From a virus, in IMG/VR virus record IMGVR_UViG_3300021373_001770, positions 1-64,000 of that record: DNA of 64,000 nucleotides; one strand, written 5' to 3'. The translations under genes were made by a program, and so were the position numbers. The notes beneath the pieces are model-generated. The model saw only the letters and a list, made by a program, of their open reading frames with translations, searched no databases and was not told where the DNA came from. Numbering within the stretch: position 1 is the first letter of the stretch; each line of letters starts with the position of its first letter. Of the stretch, positions 6,587 through 12,404 are shown in pieces.

Positions 6587-7150
6587 TTATAGTTCAAAAG
6601 TTTCTTCTTCTAAAACTTCTTCTTCTACAGAATCTTCTACTGTATCTTCTACTTCATTATCAACTTCTTCTGAATCAGTATCAATTCCAAAAGCTTGTGC
6701 TGGTGTAACTTTAGCAGCATTTACTGCATTACTGTTAGTACCATTAGCTTCTCTTATAGCATCTCCATTATCATGGGCTATAAGTACATCCTCTGCTGTT
6801 TGATCTTTAGTAAAGAATGTTTTCCTATAAATAGGTTGACCATCTACACAACAAATAATACCTGTATCACCAGCCATTTTGATATCTCTGTCTGGATTAC
6901 TAGCATTAAAAGGTGTTAATGATTCTTTGATTATGATTTTACCAGAAATTTCACTAACTCCATTGTATATGTACTGTAAATCTTCTAATTTACCTTGAAT
7001 TAATGTGCTGATACGTTTTACACTTGCCCAACCTGAAGCTGAATATACAACTTTGTTTGACTCTAATCTAACGTGACCAAATTCTGGATTTTGTGATTGA
7101 CGGACAACATTTCCCATGTCATCTGCCACTACTTGACATTTGTTTTGCAT
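6587..7150 (-). CDS. Candidate single-stranded DNA-binding protein
   Basis: 187 aa. The N-terminal 130 residues are beta-rich with conserved aromatic/basic positions (ESNKVVYSASGWASVKRIST). The C-terminal 30 residues form a strongly acidic tail (EEVDNEVEDTVEDSVEEE) ending in ETFEL. A folded core plus an acidic tail is the layout of phage SSBs, whose tail recruits replication and repair proteins. The tip is not the bacterial DDIPF, and I cannot confirm an OB fold by eye. The gene is in the replication arm and followed by its own terminator, which fits an abundant replication accessory protein. Confidence 0.5.
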   Translation of the reverse strand: MQNKCQVVADDMGNVVRQSQNPEFGHVRLESNKVVYSASGWASVKRISTLIQGKLEDLQYIYNGVSEISGKIIIKESLTPFNASNPDRDIKMAGDTGIICCVDGQPIYRKTFFTKDQTAEDVLIAHDNGDAIREANGTNSNAVNAAKVTPAQAFGIDTDSEEVDNEVEDTVEDSVEEEVLEEETFEL

Positions 7151-7193
7151 TTTTAATAAAATTTAATTGTGAATAAAATAAGTAAATTGATGA

Positions 7194-7454
7194 TTAAGAA
7201 TCATCTGAATGAAAATACGGGTCTTCTAATTTTTCAAAAGCGCTAATCTCATCTAACGTTGGTTCATTTTCTTCAATGAACTCCTCCTGGATATCAGGTG
7301 GTGTTTTAGCAAAGCTATTGTAAAATGGGTTACCCACTTCCTTTGTATATGCTGAACTAAGGCCATTAAGATCTTTATACTCTTCATCTGTTAATGAAAG
7401 GTACTGTTCAAGAGAACACTCTATTATGCGACCATTAGGAAGTTGTATTATCAT
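7194..7454 (-). CDS. Conserved small acidic protein typical of crAss-like phages
   Basis: 86 aa. The N-terminus is beta-rich (MIIQLPNGRIIECSLEQYLS), followed by a helical acidic region ending FHSDDS. This LPNGRIIECSLEQYL pattern resembles a short protein I associate with crAss-like genomes. Its role is unknown to me. It may form a unit with the SSB-like gene 43 nt downstream. A TATCTTTA element on the minus strand at 7475-7482 is a near match to the -7 consensus and ends 20 nt before the ATG. Confidence 0.65.
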   Translation of the reverse strand: MIIQLPNGRIIECSLEQYLSLTDEEYKDLNGLSSAYTKEVGNPFYNSFAKTPPDIQEEFIEENEPTLDEISAFEKLEDPYFHSDDS

Positions 7455-7474
7455 TATCTTATTAAAAACTATTG

Positions 7475-7482
7475 TAAAGATA
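7475..7482 (-). promoter_or_regulatory. Near-consensus -7 element (TATCTTTA)
   Basis: The minus strand reads TATCTTTA, seven of eight positions of TAnnTTTG. It ends 20 nt upstream of the ATG at 7454, the same spacing as the exact elements at 1489 and 40344. Confidence 0.4.
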
Positions 7483-7566
7483 ATAATATAATTTCCTTTG
7501 AGTCACTTAATATAACCTAATTTGACTATAATTCAAAAATAATAAGCATTAATATAGCTAACGCAA

Positions 7567-7818
7567 TTAGATTACGGTTAACTTATTGCCTATTCTTCTA
7601 ATATATTTGTTTAATTTGAGCTCTTTAATCCATCTATTAACACTAGATTGACTTGTGTCAAGATGATCTGCTAATGTACTGATTGATGGCCAACATTGTC
7701 TTTGTTTATCTGCGTAACAACATAATAAACTATACAATGCTTTAGCTCCTATAGATACTGATGGGTCTGATATTACTTCATGTTTAACTATACCAAACCT
7801 ATTCTGATTCTTGTACAT
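7567..7818 (-). CDS. Helix-turn-helix protein (HTH_36-like)
   Basis: 83 aa. GAKALYSLLCCYADKQ followed by CWPSISTLADHLDTSQSSVN and RWIKELK matches the winged-helix HTH_36 pattern found in replication initiators and phage regulators. The recognition helix is around TSQSSVNRWIKEL (about residues 54-66), followed by a short wing (YIRRIGNKLTVI). The domain fills the whole protein, so it probably acts as a DNA-binding regulator or initiator accessory. Its start overlaps the end of the 69-aa gene by 20 nt, so it is translated from the same leftward transcript. Confidence 0.75.
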   Translation of the reverse strand: MYKNQNRFGIVKHEVISDPSVSIGAKALYSLLCCYADKQRQCWPSISTLADHLDTSQSSVNRWIKELKLNKYIRRIGNKLTVI

Positions 7819-8008
7819 GATCCCTTAGTAACCTAAGTAATGCTGTATTATCATCAGTTTCAGCAGCTAACTCTTCATCTTGTAAGTTAAAAGTTCTATT
7901 CATGAATGCACCAAAAGACTTACCATCTAATGCTTTTTCTCTTTCTTCTTTAACTTTCAGATACTTCTTGAGGTACGATTGAATTGCTTCCGTTGATAGT
8001 TTTGCCAT
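7799..8008 (-). CDS. Small helical protein of unknown function
   Basis: 69 aa, almost fully helical and charged (IQSYLKKYLKVKEEREKALD, later DDNTALLRLLRDHVQESE). It overlaps both neighbours (59 nt upstream, 20 nt downstream), which implies tight coupling in the HTH operon. It could be a partner of the HTH protein, but nothing in the sequence shows this directly. Confidence 0.6.
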   Translation of the reverse strand: MAKLSTEAIQSYLKKYLKVKEEREKALDGKSFGAFMNRTFNLQDEELAAETDDNTALLRLLRDHVQESE

Positions 8009-8516
8009 TATTATTAATTTTATCTAATGAATTCTTTAGTTTATAATAAGGGATATCAGACTTTCTAGTACGCTTTACATACAAAGGATTTATAGTGTGT
8101 TCATAGCGTTTAATTTCTCTATCCCCGTTATGATATAAGATATCAATTTTAATTGAACTATGAAAGGGATTGTATTTTTTATTTGATGACCATGAAGTAT
8201 CACCCATTACAATTCCATATACATCTCCGCTTGAATGCATTAAACCCATATCATTTAAAATATCAATTTCATACTCACTACCTACATGATAACTTGGTGG
8301 TGTAAATCTTACATAATCACCAACGTTTACTTTTTTATAAGGTTCATCAAGTAACATTAGATGAACAGCGCCTTCTAATGCATTATCAGGTATTGAATTA
8401 GCCAATAATTCTGTAATATGCTTTACATTAGCTCTTATATTTACATTTTGCGTGTCTATTAATTTCTCAAATAGTACTTTAATTACATCTTTGTGTAATG
8501 TTATTGTATCAGACAT
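7950..8516 (-). CDS. Phage protein of unknown function
   Basis: 188 aa. The N-terminal 60 residues are helical (HKDVIKVLFEKLIDTQNVNI). A beta-rich middle contains NVGDYVRFTPPSY and GDVYGIVMGD, which recall small SH3-like barrels. The C-terminal tail is Asn/Ser-rich (KINNNGKTINGSNS). It is the first gene of the leftward HTH operon and begins just before the structured noncoding region at 8540-8700, so that region is its 5' leader or lies just upstream of it. No family is recognised. Confidence 0.6.
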   Translation of the reverse strand: MSDTITLHKDVIKVLFEKLIDTQNVNIRANVKHITELLANSIPDNALEGAVHLMLLDEPYKKVNVGDYVRFTPPSYHVGSEYEIDILNDMGLMHSSGDVYGIVMGDTSWSSNKKYNPFHSSIKIDILYHNGDREIKRYEHTINPLYVKRTRKSDIPYYKLKNSLDKINNNGKTINGSNSIVPQEVSES

Positions 8517-8539
8517 ATTTATTATTTTTTAAAAATTAA

Positions 8540-8700
8540 AGTCAAGCAGTCCCTATCCTAAACAAGTATGATAAAAGAATAAAGATCTGCTTGACTGTTG
8601 GTCCACTTAACCAATAAAACTATAAGTCACAGGACCAATTGTACTAGTGTTATTATATAATATATAATTACTGGTACTGTTAGTGTGTCACCCGTGACAC
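8540..8700. ncRNA. Structured noncoding region with four consecutive hairpins
   Basis: The gap holds four stems in a row: AGTCAAGCAG (8540-8549) with CTGCTTGACT (8587-8596), 10 bp perfect; TTGGTCC (8598-8604) with GGACCAA (8632-8638), 7 bp; GTACTAGT (8641-8648) with ACTGGTAC (8670-8677), with one G-U on the plus-strand transcript; and GTGTCA (8685-8690) with TGACAC (8695-8700) around a CCCG loop. This could be a leader of the leftward 188-aa gene, a free RNA, or a DNA element bound by protein. Which strand is transcribed is not clear. Confidence 0.5.
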
Positions 8701-8702
8701 TT

Positions 8703-9548
8703 TTAATTTATAAATCTATGTAAATCTGATGGTTCAAATACATATTCAGGAGTATTGACATAATTCATGTCATCTAATGAATACCATACATCATTTGTAA
8801 CCGGATTTAATAAGATGTGTTGTTCTTGAGCTGGCATATAGCTTTGGGCAAGCATAAATATTTTATGACCATTGCTGTTAACTGCCATATCTACTACTGT
8901 AATAGCATGACCAGGAAATCCTCCAGTGATAAATACATCACCGGTTTTCATTTCCCAATAGTTAACATCCTTTGTATCATATTTCTCTATTGAGTATGTA
9001 CCTGCATAACTCCATATTAGATCTAACCAACGTCTGAATGTTTTACAAGTATCTTTACGACTTTTGCCCCATACTGTAGCTATATCACGTCCACCATTGA
9101 CTGGTGTTGGTGATGCTCCTCTAAGATAATCTAGATAACTTGATTTATATCCGTTTGTAAAACTGAATTTTAATTTATCTAAATTACCTTGAGAATAATT
9201 ATAAGATGCTCTCAAGTATATAGCAGCATCAGCACAGTGATGTAAATCTCTTTTACCGATATCATATTTAAATACTGCTGCGTATATATAATTATTGTGT
9301 TTAACACTACCATTAAAGTATTTTACTTCTGTTTTTTCCTTTAAAGGATGATCAGTTAACCAATCAGCATAATCTGACTCAATGAGTCTTTCATATCCTG
9401 ATGGTAACTGAAACAAATTTTTGATGCTTAAGTGGTTGTGTTTGTTATACGTTTGTCCTTGACATTGCATAACGAAGCCCAGTGCTATTATAAGCGTTAT
9501 TAAATAAACTGTGCCTCCATTAAAACGGGTATTATTATTTAGACCCAT
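8703..9548 (-). CDS. Secreted DUF4846-like protein
   Basis: 281 aa. The N-terminal hydrophobic segment (YLITLIIALGFVMQC, about 15-29) looks like a Sec signal and may be a weak lipoprotein signal. The rest follows the DUF4846 pattern: DIGKRDLHHCADAAIYLRA (about 95-113), SFTNGY, then TGDVFITGGFPGHAITVVD (about 213-231) and LAQSYMPAQEQHILLNP (about 244-260). The invariant-looking Cys and the GHA His recall papain/NlpC-like folds, but activity of this family is not established. DUF4846 proteins are mostly cellular Bacteroidota proteins, so a host-derived gene is likely. It forms an envelope cassette with the membrane protein and lipoproteins upstream, and overlaps the former by 10 nt. Confidence 0.75.
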   Translation of the reverse strand: MGLNNNTRFNGGTVYLITLIIALGFVMQCQGQTYNKHNHLSIKNLFQLPSGYERLIESDYADWLTDHPLKEKTEVKYFNGSVKHNNYIYAAVFKYDIGKRDLHHCADAAIYLRASYNYSQGNLDKLKFSFTNGYKSSYLDYLRGASPTPVNGGRDIATVWGKSRKDTCKTFRRWLDLIWSYAGTYSIEKYDTKDVNYWEMKTGDVFITGGFPGHAITVVDMAVNSNGHKIFMLAQSYMPAQEQHILLNPVTNDVWYSLDDMNYVNTPEYVFEPSDLHRFIN

Positions 9549-9883
9549 TTTAATTCAATTGTAAAGAATGGTAGTACAACTAATACAGCCATACCTTTTC
9601 CATATCCTTTAGTATCTACGGCTAACGCTAAGCCAAATACTGGTGCAAATTCAAATTTAAACTTTGGTAACATATCTGTTTTACTCATAAATGATGCAAA
9701 AAATATACAATTTATATATGTTCCAATAAGAATTGTTAATAACCCTAATCCTAAGAGATAATGATCACCTGTGATCATGCTATCACTTCTATCAAGGGTT
9801 AAATTTCCCAAAGTTATTGTAACTATAATTGGTAGTAGTACTACGAAGAATAGTTTTACGAATGATTTCAACATTATTTTCAT
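9539..9883 (-). CDS. Small integral membrane protein
   Basis: 114 aa with three hydrophobic segments: LKSFVKLFFVVLLPIIVTIT (about 5-25), LLGLGLLTILIGTYINCIFF (about 43-63) and a C-terminal GMAVLVVLPFFTIEL (about 97-111). It ends within the start of the DUF4846 gene, so the two are translated together. A role in localising the secreted protein, or in modifying the host envelope, is an inference from context. No family is recognised. An internal ATG (residue 4) is an alternative start. Confidence 0.6.
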   Translation of the reverse strand: MKIMLKSFVKLFFVVLLPIIVTITLGNLTLDRSDSMITGDHYLLGLGLLTILIGTYINCIFFASFMSKTDMLPKFKFEFAPVFGLALAVDTKGYGKGMAVLVVLPFFTIELKWV

Positions 9884-9912
9884 TTCTATTAATTATTTAA
9901 TTAGTTACTTGA

Positions 9913-10386
9913 TTAATTTTCTGTTACTGTATCTCCATTGTTATAAAACGTGTCTATATCAAATGGCACAAGAAATCTATTCCATTGATTACCGACTTGA
10001 TAATCTATTTTATCTTGTTGATTTATGTAATCTATATTAGTTATTACTATAACATCTATATCAATTACAAATGTATCAACTAAATTTCCTGATGCCCATT
10101 GCATAAATTGTTCTGCGTCACTGGATATATTAGTATTTTGTGCATAGTCTAACCATTGATTCCAAACAAATTCATATTTGGTTTCTGCGGTTATACCATT
10201 GCTATCTATACTATAGAAGCCTAGTAATATATACATGGTTTCATTATTCTGAGCAAAACTATATGCTTCAGAGAATACTTTGACTGTGTCTGTATTCATT
10301 TGATTTACCTCTGGTGTAAACAAAGGCTCTTGCTCACAGCTAGTAATCATAACTGCAAGCAAGAATATTTGCATTATCTTCCCCAT
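9913..10386 (-). CDS. Predicted lipoprotein
   Basis: 157 aa from ATG 10386, or 153 aa from ATG 10374, which forms a TAATG overlap with the upstream gene. A short hydrophobic signal (IFLLAVMITSC) has a lipobox ITSC with Cys near residue 17, followed by acidic EQEPLF. The mature part is acidic, with aromatic repeats and no recognisable domain. Phage lipoproteins of this size often block superinfection by masking or inactivating the receptor (Llp and Cor are known functional examples). That role here is an inference. Confidence 0.7.
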   Translation of the reverse strand: MGKIMQIFLLAVMITSCEQEPLFTPEVNQMNTDTVKVFSEAYSFAQNNETMYILLGFYSIDSNGITAETKYEFVWNQWLDYAQNTNISSDAEQFMQWASGNLVDTFVIDIDVIVITNIDYINQQDKIDYQVGNQWNRFLVPFDIDTFYNNGDTVTEN

Positions 10387-10538
10387 TTGGATCTCTTATG
10401 TTTTTTAGGTTTCCAATAGTTCTTCTTAGCGAACTTTTTCTTTTGGTTTACAGCTCCACATGATCTTGACGATCCACAGGATTGTAATACTGGTGCAGCT
10501 ATAAATAAGAATGCACATAAATAAAGAATCTTTCTCAT
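10374..10538 (-). CDS. Tiny lipoprotein with basic tail
   Basis: 54 aa. The signal is MRKILYLCAFLFIAAPVLQSC, with a textbook lipobox LQSC (Cys at residue 21). The mature part carries GSSRSCG and then a very basic tail (KKKFAKKNYWKPKKHKRSKW). The TAA overlaps an in-frame start of the next lipoprotein gene (TAATG), so the two lipoproteins are co-translated. The basic mature region could bind lipopolysaccharide or peptidoglycan. No family is recognised. Confidence 0.65.
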   Translation of the reverse strand: MRKILYLCAFLFIAAPVLQSCGSSRSCGAVNQKKKFAKKNYWKPKKHKRSKWGR

Positions 10539-10550
10539 AATACTTGTTTT

Positions 10551-10835
10551 TTAGTTGTAACTATTAGCATACTCTAGAAAGTCTAATGTATGTTGATATG
10601 TTACAGTGATTAATTGATTTTGTTTAGCTAGGTATCTCAACGATTCATTATGCTCAAGTTCTAACTCAAGCTCTACTAATGATGGAGAACCTATTTCTTT
10701 ACGGTTTACACGACTATGTTCCATATCTCCTGTAAAGAGATTAACGAACTCATCTTGTTCACGGCTATATAAGATAATACCTATGGCATTACCCCATGTA
10801 GCAAATTTTTCTGGATAATTGATTTTTACTTTCAT
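10551..10835 (-). CDS. Small protein of unknown function
   Basis: 94 aa, soluble. The first half is beta-rich (MKVKINYPEKFATWGNAIGI) and the second helical and acidic (LVELELELEHNESLRYLAKQ). It lies 12 nt upstream of the tiny lipoprotein start and is probably the lead gene of the envelope cassette. Both genes have the leader sequence CTTGTTTTT/AAAAACAAG just before the ATG (10539-10549 and 10837-10847). No family is recognised. Confidence 0.55.
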   Translation of the reverse strand: MKVKINYPEKFATWGNAIGIILYSREQDEFVNLFTGDMEHSRVNRKEIGSPSLVELELELEHNESLRYLAKQNQLITVTYQHTLDFLEYANSYN

Positions 10836-10856
10836 ACTTGTTTTTATTAATGATTA

Positions 10857-10946
10857 TTAGTATTTCTTACGGTTAATAGTTCTATGTGAGTTCAACTTCT
10901 GTTGTTTCACTTGCCTTTTTACTTTTATACTTCTAAATGTTGACAT
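10857..10946 (-). CDS. Possible tiny basic protein
   Basis: 29 aa, strongly basic (STFRSIKVKRQVKQQKLNSH), ending 22 nt before the 94-aa gene. The only support is the reading frame, composition and position. It could be chance. Confidence 0.25.
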   Translation of the reverse strand: MSTFRSIKVKRQVKQQKLNSHRTINRKKY

Positions 10947-10989
10947 ACGATTTGGGTATTAGTGGTTACTTGCAATATTGCGGGTACTA

Positions 10990-11017
10990 TGTCTATTATC
11001 CTATAGAGGAATAGACA
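10990..11017. other. 8-bp hairpin
   Basis: TGTCTATT (10990-10997) pairs with AATAGACA (11010-11017) around a 12-nt loop. It precedes the larger folded element by 2 nt. Confidence 0.5.
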
Positions 11018-11019
11018 AA

Positions 11020-11136
11020 CTAACATATAACTAGAGTGCTTATCCTTCAATTCCACACAAGTCAAAGAAGGCTGATACTATTTCAGAATAATCAGTGGTA
11101 TTGCTTGACTCATTGCTCTAGTTATTGTTATGTTAG
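11020..11136. ncRNA. 117-nt branched folded element
   Basis: A long closing stem is visible. CTAACATA (11020-11027) pairs with TATGTTAG (11129-11136), and the adjacent TAACTAGAG (11028-11036) pairs with CTCTAGTTA (11116-11124), giving 17 bp with one 4-nt bulge. Inside, AGTCAA (11060-11065) pairs with TTGACT (11105-11110) and CTGAT (11072-11076) with ATCAG (11091-11095), nested within each other. This is far from random for a gene-free stretch. It may be a small RNA, a leader or an origin element. Confidence 0.55.
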
Positions 11137-11280
11137 CTATATATATATTATACGTTGCTTTAGTTTTTTTCAAGTGGTAATAAGTGGGTTTTTGTGGGGT
11201 TATTGACCACACATTCTCTGTGCAATGCACACAATTAATTAAATATTAGTTGAGAAAAATGCTAGATAGTAACGTTTATT

Positions 11281-11313
11281 ACAAAAACAAGGGTTTTACC
11301 CCTTGCTTTTTGT
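11281..11313 (-). terminator. Intrinsic terminator after the 111-aa gene
   Basis: On the minus strand a CAAGGG/CCCTTG stem is flanked by complementary ACAAAAA/TTTTTGT, with one bulged base and a TTTTTGT run. It begins 3 nt after the stop of the 111-aa gene. The A/T flanks make it potentially bidirectional. Confidence 0.8.
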
Positions 11314-11316
11314 GAA

Positions 11317-11652
11317 TTAGATTGGTTCAGCCCAAAACATTCCTGTTTCTTCACCGGTTTGTGTGTCAAGAACAGGATTACTGCTAAGCTTCCACTCCGG
11401 TAGCAAATCATCCTTATTTAGCGTGGACATAAAGTCCCGTGCTAAAGGATGGTCAGCTGTGACCTTATTGCCATCACTATCCTTAACAGATAGCAACCCA
11501 AACACACGGTTAGGCTTTGATGCAATCACAGTCTTACCGGCTAATGTGGTCTTAATAGGAGCACCACTCTCCACAACACTTATGCAATAAGTGTTATTCA
11601 CTTTGTTTACGCAATGCATATGCACACGCAATTCTTTTGCTTTTTCTTCCAT
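11317..11652 (-). CDS. Small paralogous protein A (unknown function)
   Basis: 111 aa, soluble and mostly beta. It is a paralogue of the 109-aa protein at 12075-12404: shared features are a middle FGLLSVKDSDGN versus FGVLSLIDPETN, then DHPLARDF versus NHPTIKAL, and a C-terminus NPVLDTQTGEET versus NAVVDLNTGEET. The codons use clearly more G and C than the surrounding genes, as expected for strong expression or a different origin. The gene has its own leader and its own strong terminator. Its position near the divergent control region suggests early expression, but its biochemical role is unknown. Confidence 0.75.
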   Translation of the reverse strand: MEEKAKELRVHMHCVNKVNNTYCISVVESGAPIKTTLAGKTVIASKPNRVFGLLSVKDSDGNKVTADHPLARDFMSTLNKDDLLPEWKLSSNPVLDTQTGEETGMFWAEPI

Positions 11653-11755
11653 AATGTATAAATTTTAAGATTCAATGCATAGATGGGGAGCCGAAGGCAT
11701 AAGAATATGAGCAGATGGAAGTAACAATAGAAGAACACCGAGCAGATAGTAACAA
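11653..11755 (-). promoter_or_regulatory. Leader of small gene A with a direct repeat
   Basis: On the minus strand, TGTTACTATCTGCTC and TGTTACTTCCATCTGCTC form an imperfect direct repeat about 30 nt apart, followed by a GCC-GAA-GGC-type mini-hairpin before the ATG at 11652. It may hold the promoter and an operator. Confidence 0.35.
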
Positions 11756-11773
11756 AGAGGATGTTACTCCTCT
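11756..11773 (-). terminator. Short hairpin terminator overlapping the 49-aa stop codon
   Basis: The minus strand reads AGAGGA-GTAACA-TCCTCT followed by TTTGTT. The 6-bp stem includes the TAA of the 49-aa gene. Confidence 0.5.
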
Positions 11774-11913
11774 GATAAATCAAACTCCTGTTTGTTTAGT
11801 TTTTTCATCAACCCGTAGAAGTGGTAATCATCCATTAGTTGATGTACTGTGCATCCAAATTTTTCTACACAGATTTGGTTTAGTGTTTCCACTTTTTGTT
11901 TTAAACCATCCAT
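11764..11913 (-). CDS. Small helical protein between the paralogues
   Basis: 49 aa (MDGLKQKVETLNQICVEKFG, then CTVHQLMDDYHFYGLMKKLN). It is amphipathic helical, with two Cys and no membrane segment. It sits alone between the two paralogous genes, with a hairpin-bearing leader upstream (11969-12006) and a terminator at its stop. The start has alternatives only downstream. No family is recognised. Its placement in the same gene cluster suggests co-regulation with the paralogues. Confidence 0.5.
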   Translation of the reverse strand: MDGLKQKVETLNQICVEKFGCTVHQLMDDYHFYGLMKKLNKQEFDLSEE

Positions 11914-11968
11914 AGTTTTATTTTTTTAAAGTTACACTGTTAAGGTTGGGAGTAGTTAAAAAGAGGTC

Positions 11969-12006
11969 ACACGCTCCAGTGCAGCAGCATACTACACTCA
12001 GCGTGT
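11969..12006. other. Two-part hairpin in leader of the 49-aa gene
   Basis: ACACGCT (11969-11975) pairs with AGCGTGT (12000-12006), and an inner AGTG pairs with CACT. There is no T run, so it is more likely a leader structure or operator than a terminator. Confidence 0.45.
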
Positions 12007-12032
12007 TATCCAATTTAATGTTTATCCCTCTT

Positions 12033-12063
12033 AAAAAAAAGAGGTGTGCTGTTACACACACCC
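12033..12063 (-). terminator. Intrinsic terminator after the 109-aa gene
   Basis: On the minus strand a GGTGTG/CACACC stem, extended by AGG/CCT pairs, is followed by eight T (complement of 12033-12040). It lies 11 nt downstream of the stop at 12075. Confidence 0.8.
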
Positions 12064-12074
12064 CTGTTCTTGGA

Positions 12075-12404
12075 TTAGGCTTGTTCAACCCAACGCAAGT
12101 TAGTTTCTTCCCCTGTGTTCAAGTCCACTACGGCATTGTCACTTAGTTGGAAACCCGGCATTTCATCCCCTTGGTTTAATTTAGTTTGCAAGGCTTTAAT
12201 TGTTGGATGGTTAGCACGCATTACCTGATTAGTTTCAGGGTCAATGAGGCTTAATACACCAAAAGTGATGTTACCATTAGTTCTTGTTCCAACTTTCATT
12301 CCTGCAAGTTCTCCTACTTTGTTTGAGATAGGTTTGTCTGTTACGATGATTGTAGCAGTCCCTGTGTTCTCATTTACTCTTAATTTTCTGAAAAATACTG
12401 ACAT
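12075..12404 (-). CDS. Small paralogous protein B (unknown function)
   Basis: 109 aa and a paralogue of the 111-aa protein at 11317-11652 (shared GEET near the C-terminus, FGVLSL core, NHP motif). The N-terminus is VFFRKLRVNENTGTATIIVT. The protein is mostly beta with a charged loop NQGDEMPGF. Like its paralogue it is relatively rich in G/C-ending codons and has a private terminator. It is the first leftward gene at the divergence point, so it is probably among the earliest expressed. Ideas such as a host-takeover factor or nucleic-acid binding protein are only inferences from position and apparent expression level. Confidence 0.75.
   Translation of the reverse strand: MSVFFRKLRVNENTGTATIIVTDKPISNKVGELAGMKVGTRTNGNITFGVLSLIDPETNQVMRANHPTIKALQTKLNQGDEMPGFQLSDNAVVDLNTGEETNLRWVEQA

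Larger units (their letters stand above)
10947..11280. other. Gene-free region with folded elements
   Basis: About 330 nt without a credible gene. It holds the hairpin at 10990-11017, the 117-nt folded element at 11020-11136, and then an AT-rich stretch (TATATATATATTATACG at about 11138-11154) and a TG-rich stretch (GTGGGTTTTTGTGGGG). An exact TAnnTTTG or CAAAnnTA element is not obvious. Possible roles are an origin of replication, a regulatory RNA or a protein-binding site. Confidence 0.5.

Noticed and set aside
6523-6919. Rightward reading frames of 61 and 74 codons opposite the SSB-like gene
   Set aside because: They lie antisense to a better-supported gene, and their Leu/Ser/Ile-rich content is typical of the reverse strand of AT-rich coding DNA.
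11946-12146. Rightward 66-codon frame across the terminator and small-gene leader
   Set aside because: It crosses a hairpin, a terminator and the end of the 109-aa gene. Composition looks random and there is no start context.
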